Positions 32,392 to 42,233 of a stretch of DNA of 64,000 nucleotides are shown piece by piece. This DNA is from Mycobacterium sp. 1554424.7. Lineage in GTDB: Bacteria; Actinomycetota; Actinomycetes; Mycobacteriales; Mycobacteriaceae. The notes beneath the pieces are model-generated. The model was not told the DNA's origin, did not search any database, and saw only the letters and a program-made list of their open reading frames with translations. A program made the translations under genes and the position numbers. Every line of letters begins with the position of its first letter. Positions within the stretch are counted from its first letter, which is position 1. The stretch is taken from the NCBI RefSeq assembly GCF_001665295.1, contig NZ_LZSE01000097.1:1-64000 (forward strand). Reading direction: 5' to 3'.

Positions 32392-33867
32392 TCAGCGCGA
32401 ACCGCGTGGTTGTGCCGAGAGCTTCGTGATCAACCGCCGCATGTTGCGGGTCAGGGAGCGCGGAACGTGATCGGGATCCATCAGGTCGTTCTCGGCGAGC
32501 GCGCTGTCCTCGCCGGCCACGGTCCGGCCGGTAAACCGCCGCAGTGTCTTGCCCTGGCCACGAAGCGCCTCGACGGCCTGCAGGAAGGACCTACCCTGCT
32601 GCAGCCTCCGCTCGAACTCGTCGACGGAAACGCCCAAATGCTCACACACGAGTTGGTGCCGCACCGACTCGATCGTTCGCCGGATGCGTTCGTGCGCCTC
32701 GGCATGCGGGTCGGCTTCCACGGCGAGGTCGCACTCGCTGTCGAACCCCAACGACCGGTTGTTGAAGTTCGATGAACCGACGCGCAACAGCCAATCGTCG
32801 ACCACCAATATCTTTGAGTGGATGTATATCTGCGCCCCGCCGTCGGTCGCCGCCCAAAAGACGCCCAGACGGCGGTGTTCGTCGGCCGCCCAGAGATCTT
32901 GGATTAGCAGGTGGCGTGCGCTGTCCATCGTTTCGCGCTCGAGGCGGTTCATGCCCCGGCGGGGAAGGACGATGACGATTTCCGGACCGTCGTGCTCTTT
33001 GAGCCGAGCGGCCAGCGCCTCGACCACCTTTCGGGCCGCCAGGTACTGGTTCTCCAGATAGATGGTGTGACGTGCCGCCGCGATCGCCGCGAGGTTGAGC
33101 GCTTCCACCTCGCGAACCTCGTCGCGACCGCCGAATGTGGGCAAGGTGCGCGCGATTCCGATTTCGACATCGCGCAATATGGGCTGCAAGCCGCCGGGCC
33201 AGACGGCGCGCGCGGACTCGATCGGGGCCAGTGACTCCTCGGTTGCGGTCCGCCATCTGTCCCGGGCGACCTCGGCGAGGGCGAGTGCCGCGCCGCCGTC
33301 CACCGCGGCCGCGACCTCGTGCCGGGGACCGTATCGACGGCCGAGCGCGCGGCGGAATCGGTTGTTGTGCTTGTGTTCCGGGGTGTCCCATCGATCCAGG
33401 GTGAGGTCGATGCCGCCGCAGAACGCCAGCGCGTCATCGATGATCACGATCTTCTGGTGGTGGACGGCGCCGGTGGGACGGGCCCCGTCGACGGCCAGGC
33501 GCAATCGCCTGCTGCTGAGGCGATTCACAACCGACACGGGAGTTACGCCGTACCAAATCCCGTCGAACACCGGCAGCAGGCGGAGGTTGGATTTCAGCAC
33601 GTAAATCTCCAGCGCCGGTCGTCGCCACACCAGCCAGTAGAGAAATGCGCCCAGCTGGTTGGGGCCTGCGAGTTTCTTGCCTCCCCGTTCGAACGCCGTC
33701 CTGGCGTCAAAGTCCCAGCCAATCAATATGATTCGATGTTTGGCGCGCAGCATCGCCGCCTTCACCTGCCGAAAGTAATCGGCGGCGTCGATGATGATGG
33801 CCAGCTGGTCGGCGCGCTCCACGCGCCAGCAGGTCTGGCCGGTGATGGGCAAGGAATCGTCGCGCAT
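32392..33867 (-). CDS. Phospholipase D family protein (two HKD motifs)
   Basis: 491 residues from the ATG at 33867. HKD1: His137-x-Lys139-x4-Asp144 (HQKIVIID). HKD2: His350-x-Lys352-x4-Asp357 (HSKILVVD), followed by GSSNFNNRS. The two HKD half-sites form one active site for phosphodiester hydrolysis or transphosphatidylation, as in cardiolipin synthase and PLD. No signal peptide or membrane segment is obvious. It lies between the two GGDEF genes. Confidence 0.88.
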   Translation of the reverse strand: MRDDSLPITGQTCWRVERADQLAIIIDAADYFRQVKAAMLRAKHRIILIGWDFDARTAFERGGKKLAGPNQLGAFLYWLVWRRPALEIYVLKSNLRLLPVFDGIWYGVTPVSVVNRLSSRRLRLAVDGARPTGAVHHQKIVIIDDALAFCGGIDLTLDRWDTPEHKHNNRFRRALGRRYGPRHEVAAAVDGGAALALAEVARDRWRTATEESLAPIESARAVWPGGLQPILRDVEIGIARTLPTFGGRDEVREVEALNLAAIAAARHTIYLENQYLAARKVVEALAARLKEHDGPEIVIVLPRRGMNRLERETMDSARHLLIQDLWAADEHRRLGVFWAATDGGAQIYIHSKILVVDDWLLRVGSSNFNNRSLGFDSECDLAVEADPHAEAHERIRRTIESVRHQLVCEHLGVSVDEFERRLQQGRSFLQAVEALRGQGKTLRRFTGRTVAGEDSALAENDLMDPDHVPRSLTRNMRRLITKLSAQPRGSR

Positions 33868-33908
33868 ACGCGGTCTGTCTACCACACGAGCGCGTACAGT
33901 CGTCCACC

Positions 33909-34205
33909 GTGAACGTCGATGCGGTCGCCTTCGGCGAGCAGTGGGCGGCGGCCTGGAATGACCACGATGTCGAGTCCGTGCTGAAGCACTTCCACGAAGA
34001 CGTGGTATTCACCTCACCGGTGGCGGACGAGCTACTCCCGAACTACCGCGTGCTCTCGTCGGGAAGATCGTGCCTCGACTGGTGTAGACCCGGCCCGTCC
34101 GGGTCATCGTCTTGGTGCTTGAGCTTCTCCTGCAACTCCCGCTGCTCCTCGGTCGCTTTCCTGGCGTCTTCGGGGGGCGGCGGTGGGTCGATGTTGACTT
34201 GTTGA
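33909..34205 (+). pseudogene. Truncated SnoaL/NTF2-fold gene
   Basis: A GTG start begins a typical NTF2 N-terminus (VNVDAVAFGEQWAAAWNDHDVESVLKHFHEDVVFTSPVA). After ~45 residues (34043) the frame turns into Ser/Cys-rich nonsense antisense to the small gene at 34043-34210. Intact homologues are ~110-140 residues. The break coincides exactly with the stop of that small gene, so a recombination joint is likely. Confidence 0.62.
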
Positions 34206-34210
34206 TCCAC
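34043..34210 (-). CDS. Small acidic/Pro-rich conserved protein
   Basis: 55 residues: MDQQVNIDPPPPPEDARKATEEQ at the start, then a charged helix and a disordered tail. The GTG start is preceded by GAAGGAGA at the right distance. I recall similar small proteins in other mycobacteria, without a known role. It is too short for most gene callers. Confidence 0.6.
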   Translation of the reverse strand: MDQQVNIDPPPPPEDARKATEEQRELQEKLKHQDDDPDGPGLHQSRHDLPDESTR

Positions 34211-34440
34211 GCGAGTTCTCCTTCGAGCTTCGACGAACGCTTCTGGGAGGGTCTCCCCAATCCCCGGATCCGAAACCGAACGCCATCGCAAGCCGGCTGG
34301 CGATCCCAGTTGCGGTGGCGCCAGAGCGGTTAAGGGCCACGGTCGCACCCCATCGCCGAAATGAGTTTGCCCCGGGTAACTTGTTCCCAGGGCTGCCGAG
34401 CAGCACATGACCAGACGGTTGGCCGGAGGTGCGCTCAGTG

Positions 34441-35508
34441 ATGTCACGGCTCAAGGCGTGGTGGAGCGAGCCCGATCAGTACGACTGGATCACTGCATTC
34501 CTGAGCCAACGTGGCATGCTGCGCCCGGCCCGGATGATTCTCGCCGTCGTCGCCGGATCGTCGATGTTGGTGCCGCTGACCGTGTTGCCGAGCCAACGCC
34601 GGCCGAGCGTCGTCGAAGTGATCACCGGTGGAGTCGCCGTCGCGTTCACGGCCGGTGTGACCGTGCTGTGGATGACGCGCTGGCCCACGCGCCGGCTATC
34701 GCAGGGCGGGGTGGCCCTCGGCGCGTTGTTCGTCGGCGGGTGGAGCCTCGTGCAGCCGACCGGGGCACTGGCCGCGCTGGCGTGCACGGCGATGGCCGTC
34801 ACCGGCGGTTACATCGCGTTGTTCCATAGCCCCAAGCTGCTGGTCTTCAACGGCTTGGTGGCCATCGCGGTCACCGTCACGGCGGTGGTGCGGTTGGCTT
34901 ATGAGGCCAACATCGCCACGGCGGCCTCCGCGCTCTGGATAAATGTCTTTCTCAATTTGTCGGTCCCCCTGGGAATTTGGGGTATGTCGCGGGCGATGGG
35001 CACCTACGTTCAGCGCTCGGAAGAGGACCCCCTCACCGGATTGCTGAACCGACGGGCGTTCACCGACGCGGTCGGTAACCGGTTGGCGAATCCGCCACCG
35101 GCGCACACCCACCTGGCGGTGGTGATGGTCGATCTGGACAACTTCAAACGCATCAACGACACCCACGGTCATCTGGCCGGCGACCGCGCCCTGCGGGCGG
35201 TGGCCGGCCTGTTGCGCGAGCACACTCCCGCGAACGCGGTCATCTGCCGAGCGGGCGGCGAGGAGTTTTTGGTCGCGATGACCGCCGCCGACTCCGACGT
35301 CAGGCCGATGACCGCGCGGTTCTGCAGCGCGCTCGCCGGGCTGCTCCCGAGGATCACCGCGAGCGTCGGTATCGCCAGCGCCGAGCTGCCCCTGCTAACC
35401 GGTGACGTTGCACGAATCGTCGACGAGCTCATCAGGATCGCCGACGACGCGATGTATGCCGCCAAACGCCGGGGCGGAGACCAAATCCACCAGGGCGTGA
35501 CGACTTAG
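34441..35508 (+). CDS. Membrane diguanylate cyclase (GGDEF), copy 2
   Basis: 355 residues; GGAGG lies 11 bases before the ATG and 8 before an alternative GTG at 34438. Six predicted membrane helices precede a GGDEF domain ([33 protein letters not shown]). The I-site RxxD is absent. N-terminus [19 protein letters not shown] is paralogous to copy 1, on the opposite strand with phospholipase D between them. Confidence 0.88.
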   Translation: MSRLKAWWSEPDQYDWITAFLSQRGMLRPARMILAVVAGSSMLVPLTVLPSQRRPSVVEVITGGVAVAFTAGVTVLWMTRWPTRRLSQGGVALGALFVGGWSLVQPTGALAALACTAMAVTGGYIALFHSPKLLVFNGLVAIAVTVTAVVRLAYEANIATAASALWINVFLNLSVPLGIWGMSRAMGTYVQRSEEDPLTGLLNRRAFTDAVGNRLANPPPAHTHLAVVMVDLDNFKRINDTHGHLAGDRALRAVAGLLREHTPANAVICRAGGEEFLVAMTAADSDVRPMTARFCSALAGLLPRITASVGIASAELPLLTGDVARIVDELIRIADDAMYAAKRRGGDQIHQGVTT

Positions 35509-35636
35509 GCCTCGCGTACACGCTATTCACAGATTCGACACAGCGGCCGCTTAGGTGGCGGCGAAATCATCGAATCGGGCTCCAGACCGCCTGGGAGAAA
35601 AGCACTTTCCGACGCCCCGCGCGCGAGGGAGGGACG

Positions 35637-36335
35637 TTGAGTTTCCAGACCGATGTGGCCCCCCGGCCCAAGCTCGTCGAGAACGTTGCCGGCGTGCTGG
35701 CCAAGCCACGGTTGCGCGGTTGGATCCACCAGTATTGCGCCATCGCGGCCGTGATTGCGGGGGCGCCGCTGGTCGCCGTCTCGTGGGCGGAGGCCTCCAA
35801 GCGGGCGGGGCACTCGACGCTGACCTACGCCCTGGCGATCGTGGCGATGTTCGCCGTCAGCGCCGTCTATCACCGCGTCCATTGGGTGTCCCCGGTCTAC
35901 CGGACCTGGATGAGGCGGCTCGACCACTCGATGATCTTCGTGTTGATCGCCGGCACCTACACACCGTTTGCCAGGCTCGCGATGCCCCGGGGGACCGGCT
36001 ACGTGGTGCTTGCGATCGTCTGGGGTGGCGCGATCGCGGGAATCGCGCTGACCCTGTTTTGGCCGACCGCCCCGCGCTGGCTAGGCGTGGCGCTGTATCT
36101 GCTGCTGGGCTGGGTGGCAGTCGCCTATACCGGGTTGATCCTGCACAACGCCGGCGTCGCCGCGACGGTGTTGCTGGTCGTGGGCGGTGCGCTCTACAGC
36201 GTGGGCGCGGTGTTCTATGGGCTGCGTTGGCCCGATCCGTGGCCGACGACGTTCGGCTACCACGAGGTCTTTCACGCCTGCACCGCGCTCGCGGCAATCT
36301 GCCAGTACATCGCCATCTGGTTCGTGGTCTTCTAA
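35637..36335 (+). CDS. PAQR/hemolysin III family membrane protein
   Basis: 232 residues, seven hydrophobic segments. A TTG start is supported by GAGGGAGGGA a few bases upstream. The zinc-binding signature of the CREST/PAQR fold is present: [16 protein letters not shown] and GYHEVFHAC. Homologues include Rv1085c of M. tuberculosis. Despite the hemolysin name, the family is thought to hold membrane hydrolases or lipid sensors. Confidence 0.88.
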   Translation: MSFQTDVAPRPKLVENVAGVLAKPRLRGWIHQYCAIAAVIAGAPLVAVSWAEASKRAGHSTLTYALAIVAMFAVSAVYHRVHWVSPVYRTWMRRLDHSMIFVLIAGTYTPFARLAMPRGTGYVVLAIVWGGAIAGIALTLFWPTAPRWLGVALYLLLGWVAVAYTGLILHNAGVAATVLLVVGGALYSVGAVFYGLRWPDPWPTTFGYHEVFHACTALAAICQYIAIWFVVF

Positions 36336-36342
36336 AACGGGG

Positions 36343-37200
36343 CTAGCCCAAGTCGGCGGCGACCCGCTCCAACGCGGCGAGGTGGTCGTCGACGGTGGCC
36401 AGGCCGGCCTTCATGGTGTTCACCGAAACGTGCGTGGCACCGGCGGCTTTCCAGGCGGCGATGTCGGCGGCCACCTTGTCGGGGTCGCCGACCCAGCTGA
36501 CCCGGCCTTCCATCCCCAGGGCGGCGGCATCGCGTCCGGCGGCCTCCGCCGCGCGGCGCACCTGCGCGCTGGCGTAATCGAGGCCGGGTCCGGGCTCCAT
36601 CATCGGGAACCAGCCGTCGCTCAGCCGTCCGGCGCGTTCGTAGGCGCGGTCGGAAGCAGCACCGAACCACACCGGGATCGGGCGCTGGGTCGGCAGTGGG
36701 GCCAGGCCTGCCCCGGTCACCGTGTGGTACTTGCCGTTGAAGGTGACCGACCTTTCGGTCCACAGCTTGCGCATGAGCTCGACCTGCTCCTCGGAGCGCC
36801 GGCCGCGGTTGGTGAACGTTTCGCCGAGGGCCTCGTACTCTACGGCGTTCCACCCCAATCCAATACCGAGCCGAAACCGACCACCGGTGAGCAGATCCAC
36901 CTCGGCGGCCTGCTTGGCCACCAACACGGACTGGCGCTGCGGCAAGATGATGACGCCGGTGACGAGTTCGAGCGAGGTGACCGCGGCCAGGTACCCGAAC
37001 ATGACGAACGGCTCGTGAAATGTGTCGTCGATGTCGTAGTAGCCCCGCCAGCCCTCGTGGACCGTCGGGTCGGCCCCGACGACGTGGTCGTAGGCGAGGA
37101 TGTGCGTGAATCCCAATTCCTCGACGCGCTGCCCATACGCGCGTACGACTGCGGGGTCTCCACCGAGTTCGGTCTGCGGGAACACGACACCAATGCGCAT
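36343..37200 (-). CDS. LLM-class F420-dependent oxidoreductase
   Basis: 285 residues, luciferase-like TIM barrel. MRIGVVFPQTELGGDP at the N-terminus, FRLGIGLGWNAVEYEALG in the cofactor region. It resembles the Rv3093c/Rv1855c type of F420-dependent enzymes. The stop is eight bases past the PAQR gene, convergently. A minus-strand open frame continues upstream of the ATG, but that extension is antisense to the next gene. Confidence 0.87.
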   Translation of the reverse strand: MRIGVVFPQTELGGDPAVVRAYGQRVEELGFTHILAYDHVVGADPTVHEGWRGYYDIDDTFHEPFVMFGYLAAVTSLELVTGVIILPQRQSVLVAKQAAEVDLLTGGRFRLGIGLGWNAVEYEALGETFTNRGRRSEEQVELMRKLWTERSVTFNGKYHTVTGAGLAPLPTQRPIPVWFGAASDRAYERAGRLSDGWFPMMEPGPGLDYASAQVRRAAEAAGRDAAALGMEGRVSWVGDPDKVAADIAAWKAAGATHVSVNTMKAGLATVDDHLAALERVAADLG

Positions 37201-37464
37201 TGCCCGTTCAACCGAGTCGCGCCGCAGTTCCTTCCCACTGGGAGCCGCCGGAAGAGCCCGCAGGTCCGGTAAACACGCGTTCACAGCGAACTGCCAGGGA
37301 ACCCGGTACCGCCGGTACGCATGATGCGGCGAGCGTATGGGTACCCGGCCGGTTGAACGGTCGCGAAGCGGCGGCCCGCGCTCCGCCCTTGGGATAGACC
37401 GCTCTCTGAAAATACGAAGGGGAAGCCGGCGGTAATCAAATCCGTCCGGCGGGAGGAGCATCCG

Positions 37465-38430
37465 ATGCCAGAGGTCCAACTGCATCACGAAGGACATCCG
37501 AAGTACCGCCGGATGGTTCGTTTCGACTGGTCGGAAACGCCGCTGCACTGGGTGCCCGACGATCCGTTCTCGACGCACATGATCAACGTCCTGCATCTGC
37601 TGCTGCCCGAGGGCGAGCGGCACTTCATCAAGGCCGTCCTCGAGGCGTCGTCGCTGGTCGACGACCCGGAGCTGGAGGCGGCGATCAAGCCGTTCATTCA
37701 GCAGGAGTCCTGGCACGCCTGGGCGCACCAGATCGTGCTGGACCACCTGGCCGAGCAGGGCATCGACACCAAGCCGTACACCGACCGACTCGGGAGAGTG
37801 TTGTCGATAACGCTGGGTGATGCCCCCAAGTGGTTTCCGCCGGCGATGAAACGGTGGTGGTTGTATCGGCGGTTGGCCGAGGTGGCCGCGCTGGAACACT
37901 TCACGGCGATGTTGGGCCAGTGGGTGCTGACCAACCGGGGCCTGGACTATGCGGGGGCCGACCCGATGATGCTCGATCTGCTGCGCTGGCACGGCGCCGA
38001 GGAGGTCGAGCACCGCTCCCTGGTGTTCGACGTGTTCCAGCACGTCTGCGGTAACTACTGGATCAGGGCGTTCGCGATGCTGTTCACCGCGCCGCTGTTC
38101 GTCGGCTGGTGGATCGCGGGCGCTCGCTACCTGATGGCCCAGGACCCGACCATCGATCAGAAGTGGCGGTGGCGGGACTGGCTGTGGGCGGCCCGCGAGT
38201 ACCGGGTGGTCGGCCCCTGGAAGCTTCTGGTGACGACGCCCGTCCGGTACCTGCGACCGAGTCATCATCCAAACGAAGAGGCGTCGACCGAGATGGCGGT
38301 CGACTACCTGAACTACTCGCCGGTGGCGAAGGCGGCACAGGAGCGGGCGCGCGCCCAGGCCAAGTCGGGCGGACCCGACGGTTCCCGCGGGGTTTCCGGC
38401 GTAGCAGCGGAAAGGGCTGAGGTTCGATGA
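37465..38430 (+). CDS. Predicted metal-dependent hydrolase (PF10118-like)
   Basis: 321 residues, almost all alpha helix. Repeated acidic/His pairs fit a diiron or similar metal site: EGERHF (51-56), QQESWHAWAH (79-88), EVAALEHF and GAEEVEHRSLVFD. The architecture recalls ferritin-like diiron proteins such as AurF-type oxygenases. It is followed by a ferredoxin (ATGA overlap) and a ferredoxin reductase, so it is probably the oxygenase of a three-component system. Confidence 0.75.
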   Translation: MPEVQLHHEGHPKYRRMVRFDWSETPLHWVPDDPFSTHMINVLHLLLPEGERHFIKAVLEASSLVDDPELEAAIKPFIQQESWHAWAHQIVLDHLAEQGIDTKPYTDRLGRVLSITLGDAPKWFPPAMKRWWLYRRLAEVAALEHFTAMLGQWVLTNRGLDYAGADPMMLDLLRWHGAEEVEHRSLVFDVFQHVCGNYWIRAFAMLFTAPLFVGWWIAGARYLMAQDPTIDQKWRWRDWLWAAREYRVVGPWKLLVTTPVRYLRPSHHPNEEASTEMAVDYLNYSPVAKAAQERARAQAKSGGPDGSRGVSGVAAERAEVR

Positions 38431-38615
38431 AGGTTTCGGTGGATCTGGACACCTGCGACGGCAACGGGGTGTGCATGAGCATCTGTCACGAGGTGTTCGA
38501 CGTACGAGAAGACGGACTGCACGTGCTCCAGGAGGAGCCCTCGGAGGAGCTGCGCCAGCAATTGATTGGCGCCGAAGTGTCTTGCCCCACGCAGGCGATC
38601 ACGGTGAAGGAGTGA
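38427..38615 (+). CDS. [3Fe-4S] ferredoxin
   Basis: 62 residues; Cys10, Cys16 and Cys53 (CPTQAI) are the cluster ligands, with an extra Cys at 20. It overlaps the upstream hydrolase gene by four bases and sits four bases before the reductase. Electron carrier for the upstream enzyme. Confidence 0.9.
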   Translation: MKVSVDLDTCDGNGVCMSICHEVFDVREDGLHVLQEEPSEELRQQLIGAEVSCPTQAITVKE

Positions 38616-38619
38616 TCCG

Positions 38620-39834
38620 ATGCCGAGTCGTCAGCTAAAGGAGGTCGTCGTCGTCGGTGCCGGCGTCGCGGGCACCCGCGCTGCCGAGACCCTGCGACAG
38701 GATGGCTACGACGGTGGCCTGACCATCGTGGGCGCGGAGCGGCACGCCCCCTACCACCGGCCGCCGCTTTCGAAGAAACTGCTAACCGGCGAGGTGCACC
38801 GGGCCGGTGTCGACCTGGCACCGCAATTCGACATGGATGCGCGCGTGCTGCGGGGCGCATCGGCGACCAAGTTGGACCTGGGCTCGCGCACCGTCCACTT
38901 GCGTGACGAAAACCAGGATCTTTCAGTGCAATTCGACGGGCTGGTGATCGCCAGCGGCGCGACACCACGCGAATGGCCGGGCGGCCGGGTCCCCGACGGG
39001 GTGCTGATGCTGCGCACGGTGGACGATTGCCTGGCAATCCGGCAACGACTGGGCTCGCGCCCTCGGGTGGTCGTGGTCGGCGGGGGATTCATCGGCGCGG
39101 AAGTGGCCGCGAGTTGCCGCTCGATCGGGCTGGACGTGGTGTTGGTCGAGAAGACCACCAGCCCGTTGCTGGCCGCGTTGGGCAACGAGCTGGCGCCGCG
39201 CTGGGCGGAACTGCACCGCCAGCACGGCGTCGACCTACGCGTGGGGGTCGGCGTCGACGCATTCCTCGGTAACGGACATGTGGAGGCCGTGCGGCTCAGC
39301 GATGGTTCGCAGCTCCCGGCCGACCTCGTCATCGTCGGCCTGGGCGTCACCCCCGCCACCGATTGGCTAGCCGGCTCGGGGGTGCAGCTGGACGACGGGG
39401 TGCTCTGCGCTGCCACGGGCGCGGTCGAAGGTGACACCGGGGACGCCATGGTCGTGGCCGCCGGCGACGTCGCGCGCTGGTGGCATCCGCTCTACCAGCG
39501 GCATCTACGCACCGAGCATTGGGACGACGCCGGGCGCCAGGGCGCAGCCGCGGCCCGCACGCTGTTGGCGGGGCCCGACCGGTCGGAAGCCTACGACGAC
39601 GTGCCGTATTTCTGGTCCGATCAATACGATGTAAAGGTCCAAATGCTTGGCGTACCAACCGATTACGATGCCATCGAAATCATCGAGGGCTATCCCGACG
39701 GATGGGAGTTCGTGGCCGCCTATGGCCGCGACGGCCAGACCGTCGCGGTGCTGGCAACGATCCCGAATCGGGTGTACGCCTACCGCGACGCCATAGCCAA
39801 AGGTGCCGAGTTTCCGCCTGGGCGGCCGGATTAG
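38620..39834 (+). CDS. FAD-dependent ferredoxin reductase
   Basis: 404 residues. FAD motif VVVVGAGVAGTRAAE (9-23), PYHRPPLSK, then the NAD motif VVVVGGGFIGAE. The AGDVARWW segment binds the FAD. It passes electrons from NAD(P)H to the ferredoxin next door. The C-terminal reductase domain (YFWSDQYDVKVQMLG) is that of putidaredoxin/BphA4-type enzymes. Confidence 0.93.
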   Translation: MPSRQLKEVVVVGAGVAGTRAAETLRQDGYDGGLTIVGAERHAPYHRPPLSKKLLTGEVHRAGVDLAPQFDMDARVLRGASATKLDLGSRTVHLRDENQDLSVQFDGLVIASGATPREWPGGRVPDGVLMLRTVDDCLAIRQRLGSRPRVVVVGGGFIGAEVAASCRSIGLDVVLVEKTTSPLLAALGNELAPRWAELHRQHGVDLRVGVGVDAFLGNGHVEAVRLSDGSQLPADLVIVGLGVTPATDWLAGSGVQLDDGVLCAATGAVEGDTGDAMVVAAGDVARWWHPLYQRHLRTEHWDDAGRQGAAAARTLLAGPDRSEAYDDVPYFWSDQYDVKVQMLGVPTDYDAIEIIEGYPDGWEFVAAYGRDGQTVAVLATIPNRVYAYRDAIAKGAEFPPGRPD

Positions 39835-39924
39835 CGAGGGCTGCCCGGAGCGCGGTAGCCGGTGACGGCCCGGGTGGGTGGTCGCTCGGGGAATGCGCCG
39901 GCGGCGCCTGGGGTTGAGAAGGCC

Positions 39925-40347
39925 ATGACTGACGGCATTGAACTAAGCCCCACGGACTGGGTGCGCGATCAGACCGAACGAATACTGGAGAAGGGCACCA
40001 CCGACGGAGTCGAGATCCTCGACCGGCCCGTCGTCCTGATAACCGTCACGGGCGCCAAGTCCGGCAAGCAGCGCTACGTGCCGTTGATGCGCGTAGAAGA
40101 GGACGGTCGCTACGCCATGGTCGCGTCGAAAGGCGGCGCACCCGAACACCCGTCGTGGTACTTCAACGTCAAGGCCAACCCGCCGGTGACTGTGCAAGAT
40201 GGCGAAAAGGTCGTCGCCCTCACCGCGCGCGAGCTGGAAGGGTCTGAGCGAGAGCACTGGTGGCGGTTGGCGGTGGACGCGTTTCCTCCTTACGCCGAAT
40301 ATCAAGAGAAGACGGCAAGGCAAATCCCCGTTTTCGTTCTGGAATAA
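39925..40347 (+). CDS. DDN-like deazaflavin-dependent nitroreductase family protein
   Basis: 140 residues, F420-binding split barrel. VTGAKSGKQRYVPLMRV is the binding loop and SKGGAPEHPSWYFNVKANP the second block. The ATG at 39925 follows GAGAAGG; an upstream extension to 39862 reads as low-complexity. Second family member in this window. Confidence 0.87.
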   Translation: MTDGIELSPTDWVRDQTERILEKGTTDGVEILDRPVVLITVTGAKSGKQRYVPLMRVEEDGRYAMVASKGGAPEHPSWYFNVKANPPVTVQDGEKVVALTARELEGSEREHWWRLAVDAFPPYAEYQEKTARQIPVFVLE

Positions 40348-40408
40348 CCGATCGATTCCTCTTGCCGCGGAGGAGTCATCGCTCGGCATAACTGGGTATC
40401 CCCCACTG

Positions 40409-40873
40409 ATGGCCGCAGATTCACGTATGCCCGCAGTCCCCGCGGGGTTTACCCGTGTCGGCGCCGCGGATGCCGCTACCGCTGCCGAATTGCGCAGTGC
40501 CCTGCGGCGGTGGCTGCAGGAGGCGACCGAGGTTGCGGCGGATCTCCGCGAGGACATCGTCTTGGGCGCCAACGAAGCGCTTGCCAATTGCGTTGAGCAC
40601 GCGTACCGGACCCACCCCACGCCCGGTCCGATGAAACTGCACGCACGCCACGACCCCGGCGCGCGATCCGTCAACGTGCGCGTCAGCGACCGCGGAACCT
40701 GGCACCGGCCGCAGCCCATGAAGCCCGACGATCCACGGGCGTCCCGCGGCATCCTGCTGATGCACGCGCTCGCCGATCACTGCACGATCAATGCCCGACC
40801 CGACGGCACCACGGTGTGTCTCGACTACACCACGACGCCGACGCCGCTGGACGGCCGCGACATTCGCCTCTAG
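40409..40873 (+). CDS. RsbW-like ATP-binding (HATPase) regulator
   Basis: 154 residues with the GHKL ATPase signature: N-box NEALANCVEHAY, G1 DRGTW, G2 RGILLMHALAD. Proteins of this type are anti-sigma-factor serine kinases, normally next to a sigma or anti-anti-sigma gene; none is seen here. The start could also be the ATG six codons later. Confidence 0.75.
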   Translation: MAADSRMPAVPAGFTRVGAADAATAAELRSALRRWLQEATEVAADLREDIVLGANEALANCVEHAYRTHPTPGPMKLHARHDPGARSVNVRVSDRGTWHRPQPMKPDDPRASRGILLMHALADHCTINARPDGTTVCLDYTTTPTPLDGRDIRL

Positions 40874-40874
40874 G

Positions 40875-42233
40875 TCAGACGCCGTAGGCGCGCTCCAGAT
40901 CCTTGAGCGACGTTTCCAAGTGGCCCAGCAGCCGCTGCAGGTGCGGCACGCTGCGCCGGCAGCCGACGAGACCGAAGTCGAGGTACTCGGCGTTGTTGGT
41001 CACGGTGATGTTGACCGCCTGCCCGTCGAGCGGGATCGACAGCGGATAGTTCCCATCCAACCGGGCGCCACGCCAATACACGGGTTTCGACGGGCCGGCC
41101 GAGACGTTCGAGATGACGACATTGAACGGCGGCGAGGCGGTCGAGAGATATCCGGGAATCAGCCCCAAGAACAGCCCCCCGATGTTGAACGCTGAGAGGG
41201 CGAGCTGCTGAACTGGGGGCAGCTGCTGGAACACCTCCTTGGTGCCATAGATCGACGAGCTGATGATCTCCAGCCGCTGTGCCGGGTCGTCGAGGTCGGT
41301 CGCCAGGTTGCACAGGAAGGTCCCGACCATGTTGCCGCCGCGGTCGTCATCGCCCTTGCGCAGGTTAACCGGCACCATCGCTGTCAGCGGGGCATCGGGC
41401 AGGGCGTGCTGCTCGAGGAGATAGGCCCGAAGCGCCCCGGCGGACATGGCGAGCACCACATCGTTGACGGTCACCCCGGCGGCGGACTTCACGGCCTTGA
41501 TGCGATCCAGCGACCAGGACTGCGCGGCCACCCGTCGAGCGCCGCCGATGCGGACGTTGAACATGCTGCGTGGCGCACGGAACGGGAGGGTCAGTTGTTG
41601 TTCGAGCAGCGCCGCGCGCGCGAGCCGCACCGTGGACGGCGCCAACGCGAACGCCGATCCCGCGGCGCCGCCGACCCGATCGAGCAGCGACGGCCGCTTC
41701 CGCGGTTTCCCGTGTCGCCGGGGCCCCAGGTTCCAGGGAACCCGCACCTCGTCGTCGTCAGGATCCGCACTGAAGGCGCGTTGCATCAGTCGCAGCGCCG
41801 AAACGCCGTCCATGAGGGAGTGGTGGTACTTGGTGTAGACCGCGTAGCGCCCGTCCTCGAGGCCCTCCACGAGGTGCGCTTCCCACAGCGGACGGTGCCG
41901 GTCGAGCAGGCTGCCGTGCAGCCGGGACGCCAACTCCAGCAGGTCACGGACGCGTCCCGGCTCCGGCAATGCCGACCGCCGGAGGTGGTAATCGAGCTCG
42001 ACGTCCTGGTCCAACGACCACGCGACATTGGTGATGCCGCCGAAGAAGGCGGGGTGCTTGCGGAACGTCGGTTGAACATCCGTGCACTCGAGCATCGCCT
42101 GATAGGACTCGCGGACGAAGTGCGGCCCCGCATCCTCGGGCGGCACAAAGAGCTGCAGCGATCCGGCATGCATCGGATGTTCGCGTGACTCGCCGATGAG
42201 AAACAGCGCATCCGCCGGCGATATCGGTTCCAT
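40875..42233 (-). CDS. WS/DGAT-family wax ester / triacylglycerol synthase
   Basis: 452 residues. The active-site HHSLMDG (137-143) is intact. The C-terminal blocks NVVISNVSAGP and the PLSIPLDGQAVNITVTNN segment fit the family. It esterifies diacylglycerol or fatty alcohol with acyl-CoA for storage lipid. The minus-strand frame extends to 43337, but the real start is ATG 42233. Divergent from the mycolate methyltransferase. Confidence 0.9.
   Translation of the reverse strand: MEPISPADALFLIGESREHPMHAGSLQLFVPPEDAGPHFVRESYQAMLECTDVQPTFRKHPAFFGGITNVAWSLDQDVELDYHLRRSALPEPGRVRDLLELASRLHGSLLDRHRPLWEAHLVEGLEDGRYAVYTKYHHSLMDGVSALRLMQRAFSADPDDDEVRVPWNLGPRRHGKPRKRPSLLDRVGGAAGSAFALAPSTVRLARAALLEQQLTLPFRAPRSMFNVRIGGARRVAAQSWSLDRIKAVKSAAGVTVNDVVLAMSAGALRAYLLEQHALPDAPLTAMVPVNLRKGDDDRGGNMVGTFLCNLATDLDDPAQRLEIISSSIYGTKEVFQQLPPVQQLALSAFNIGGLFLGLIPGYLSTASPPFNVVISNVSAGPSKPVYWRGARLDGNYPLSIPLDGQAVNITVTNNAEYLDFGLVGCRRSVPHLQRLLGHLETSLKDLERAYGV

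Noticed and set aside
36343-38268. Minus-strand frame extending the LLM enzyme upstream
   Set aside because: The extension lies opposite the metal-dependent hydrolase gene and its promoter, and has no LLM similarity.
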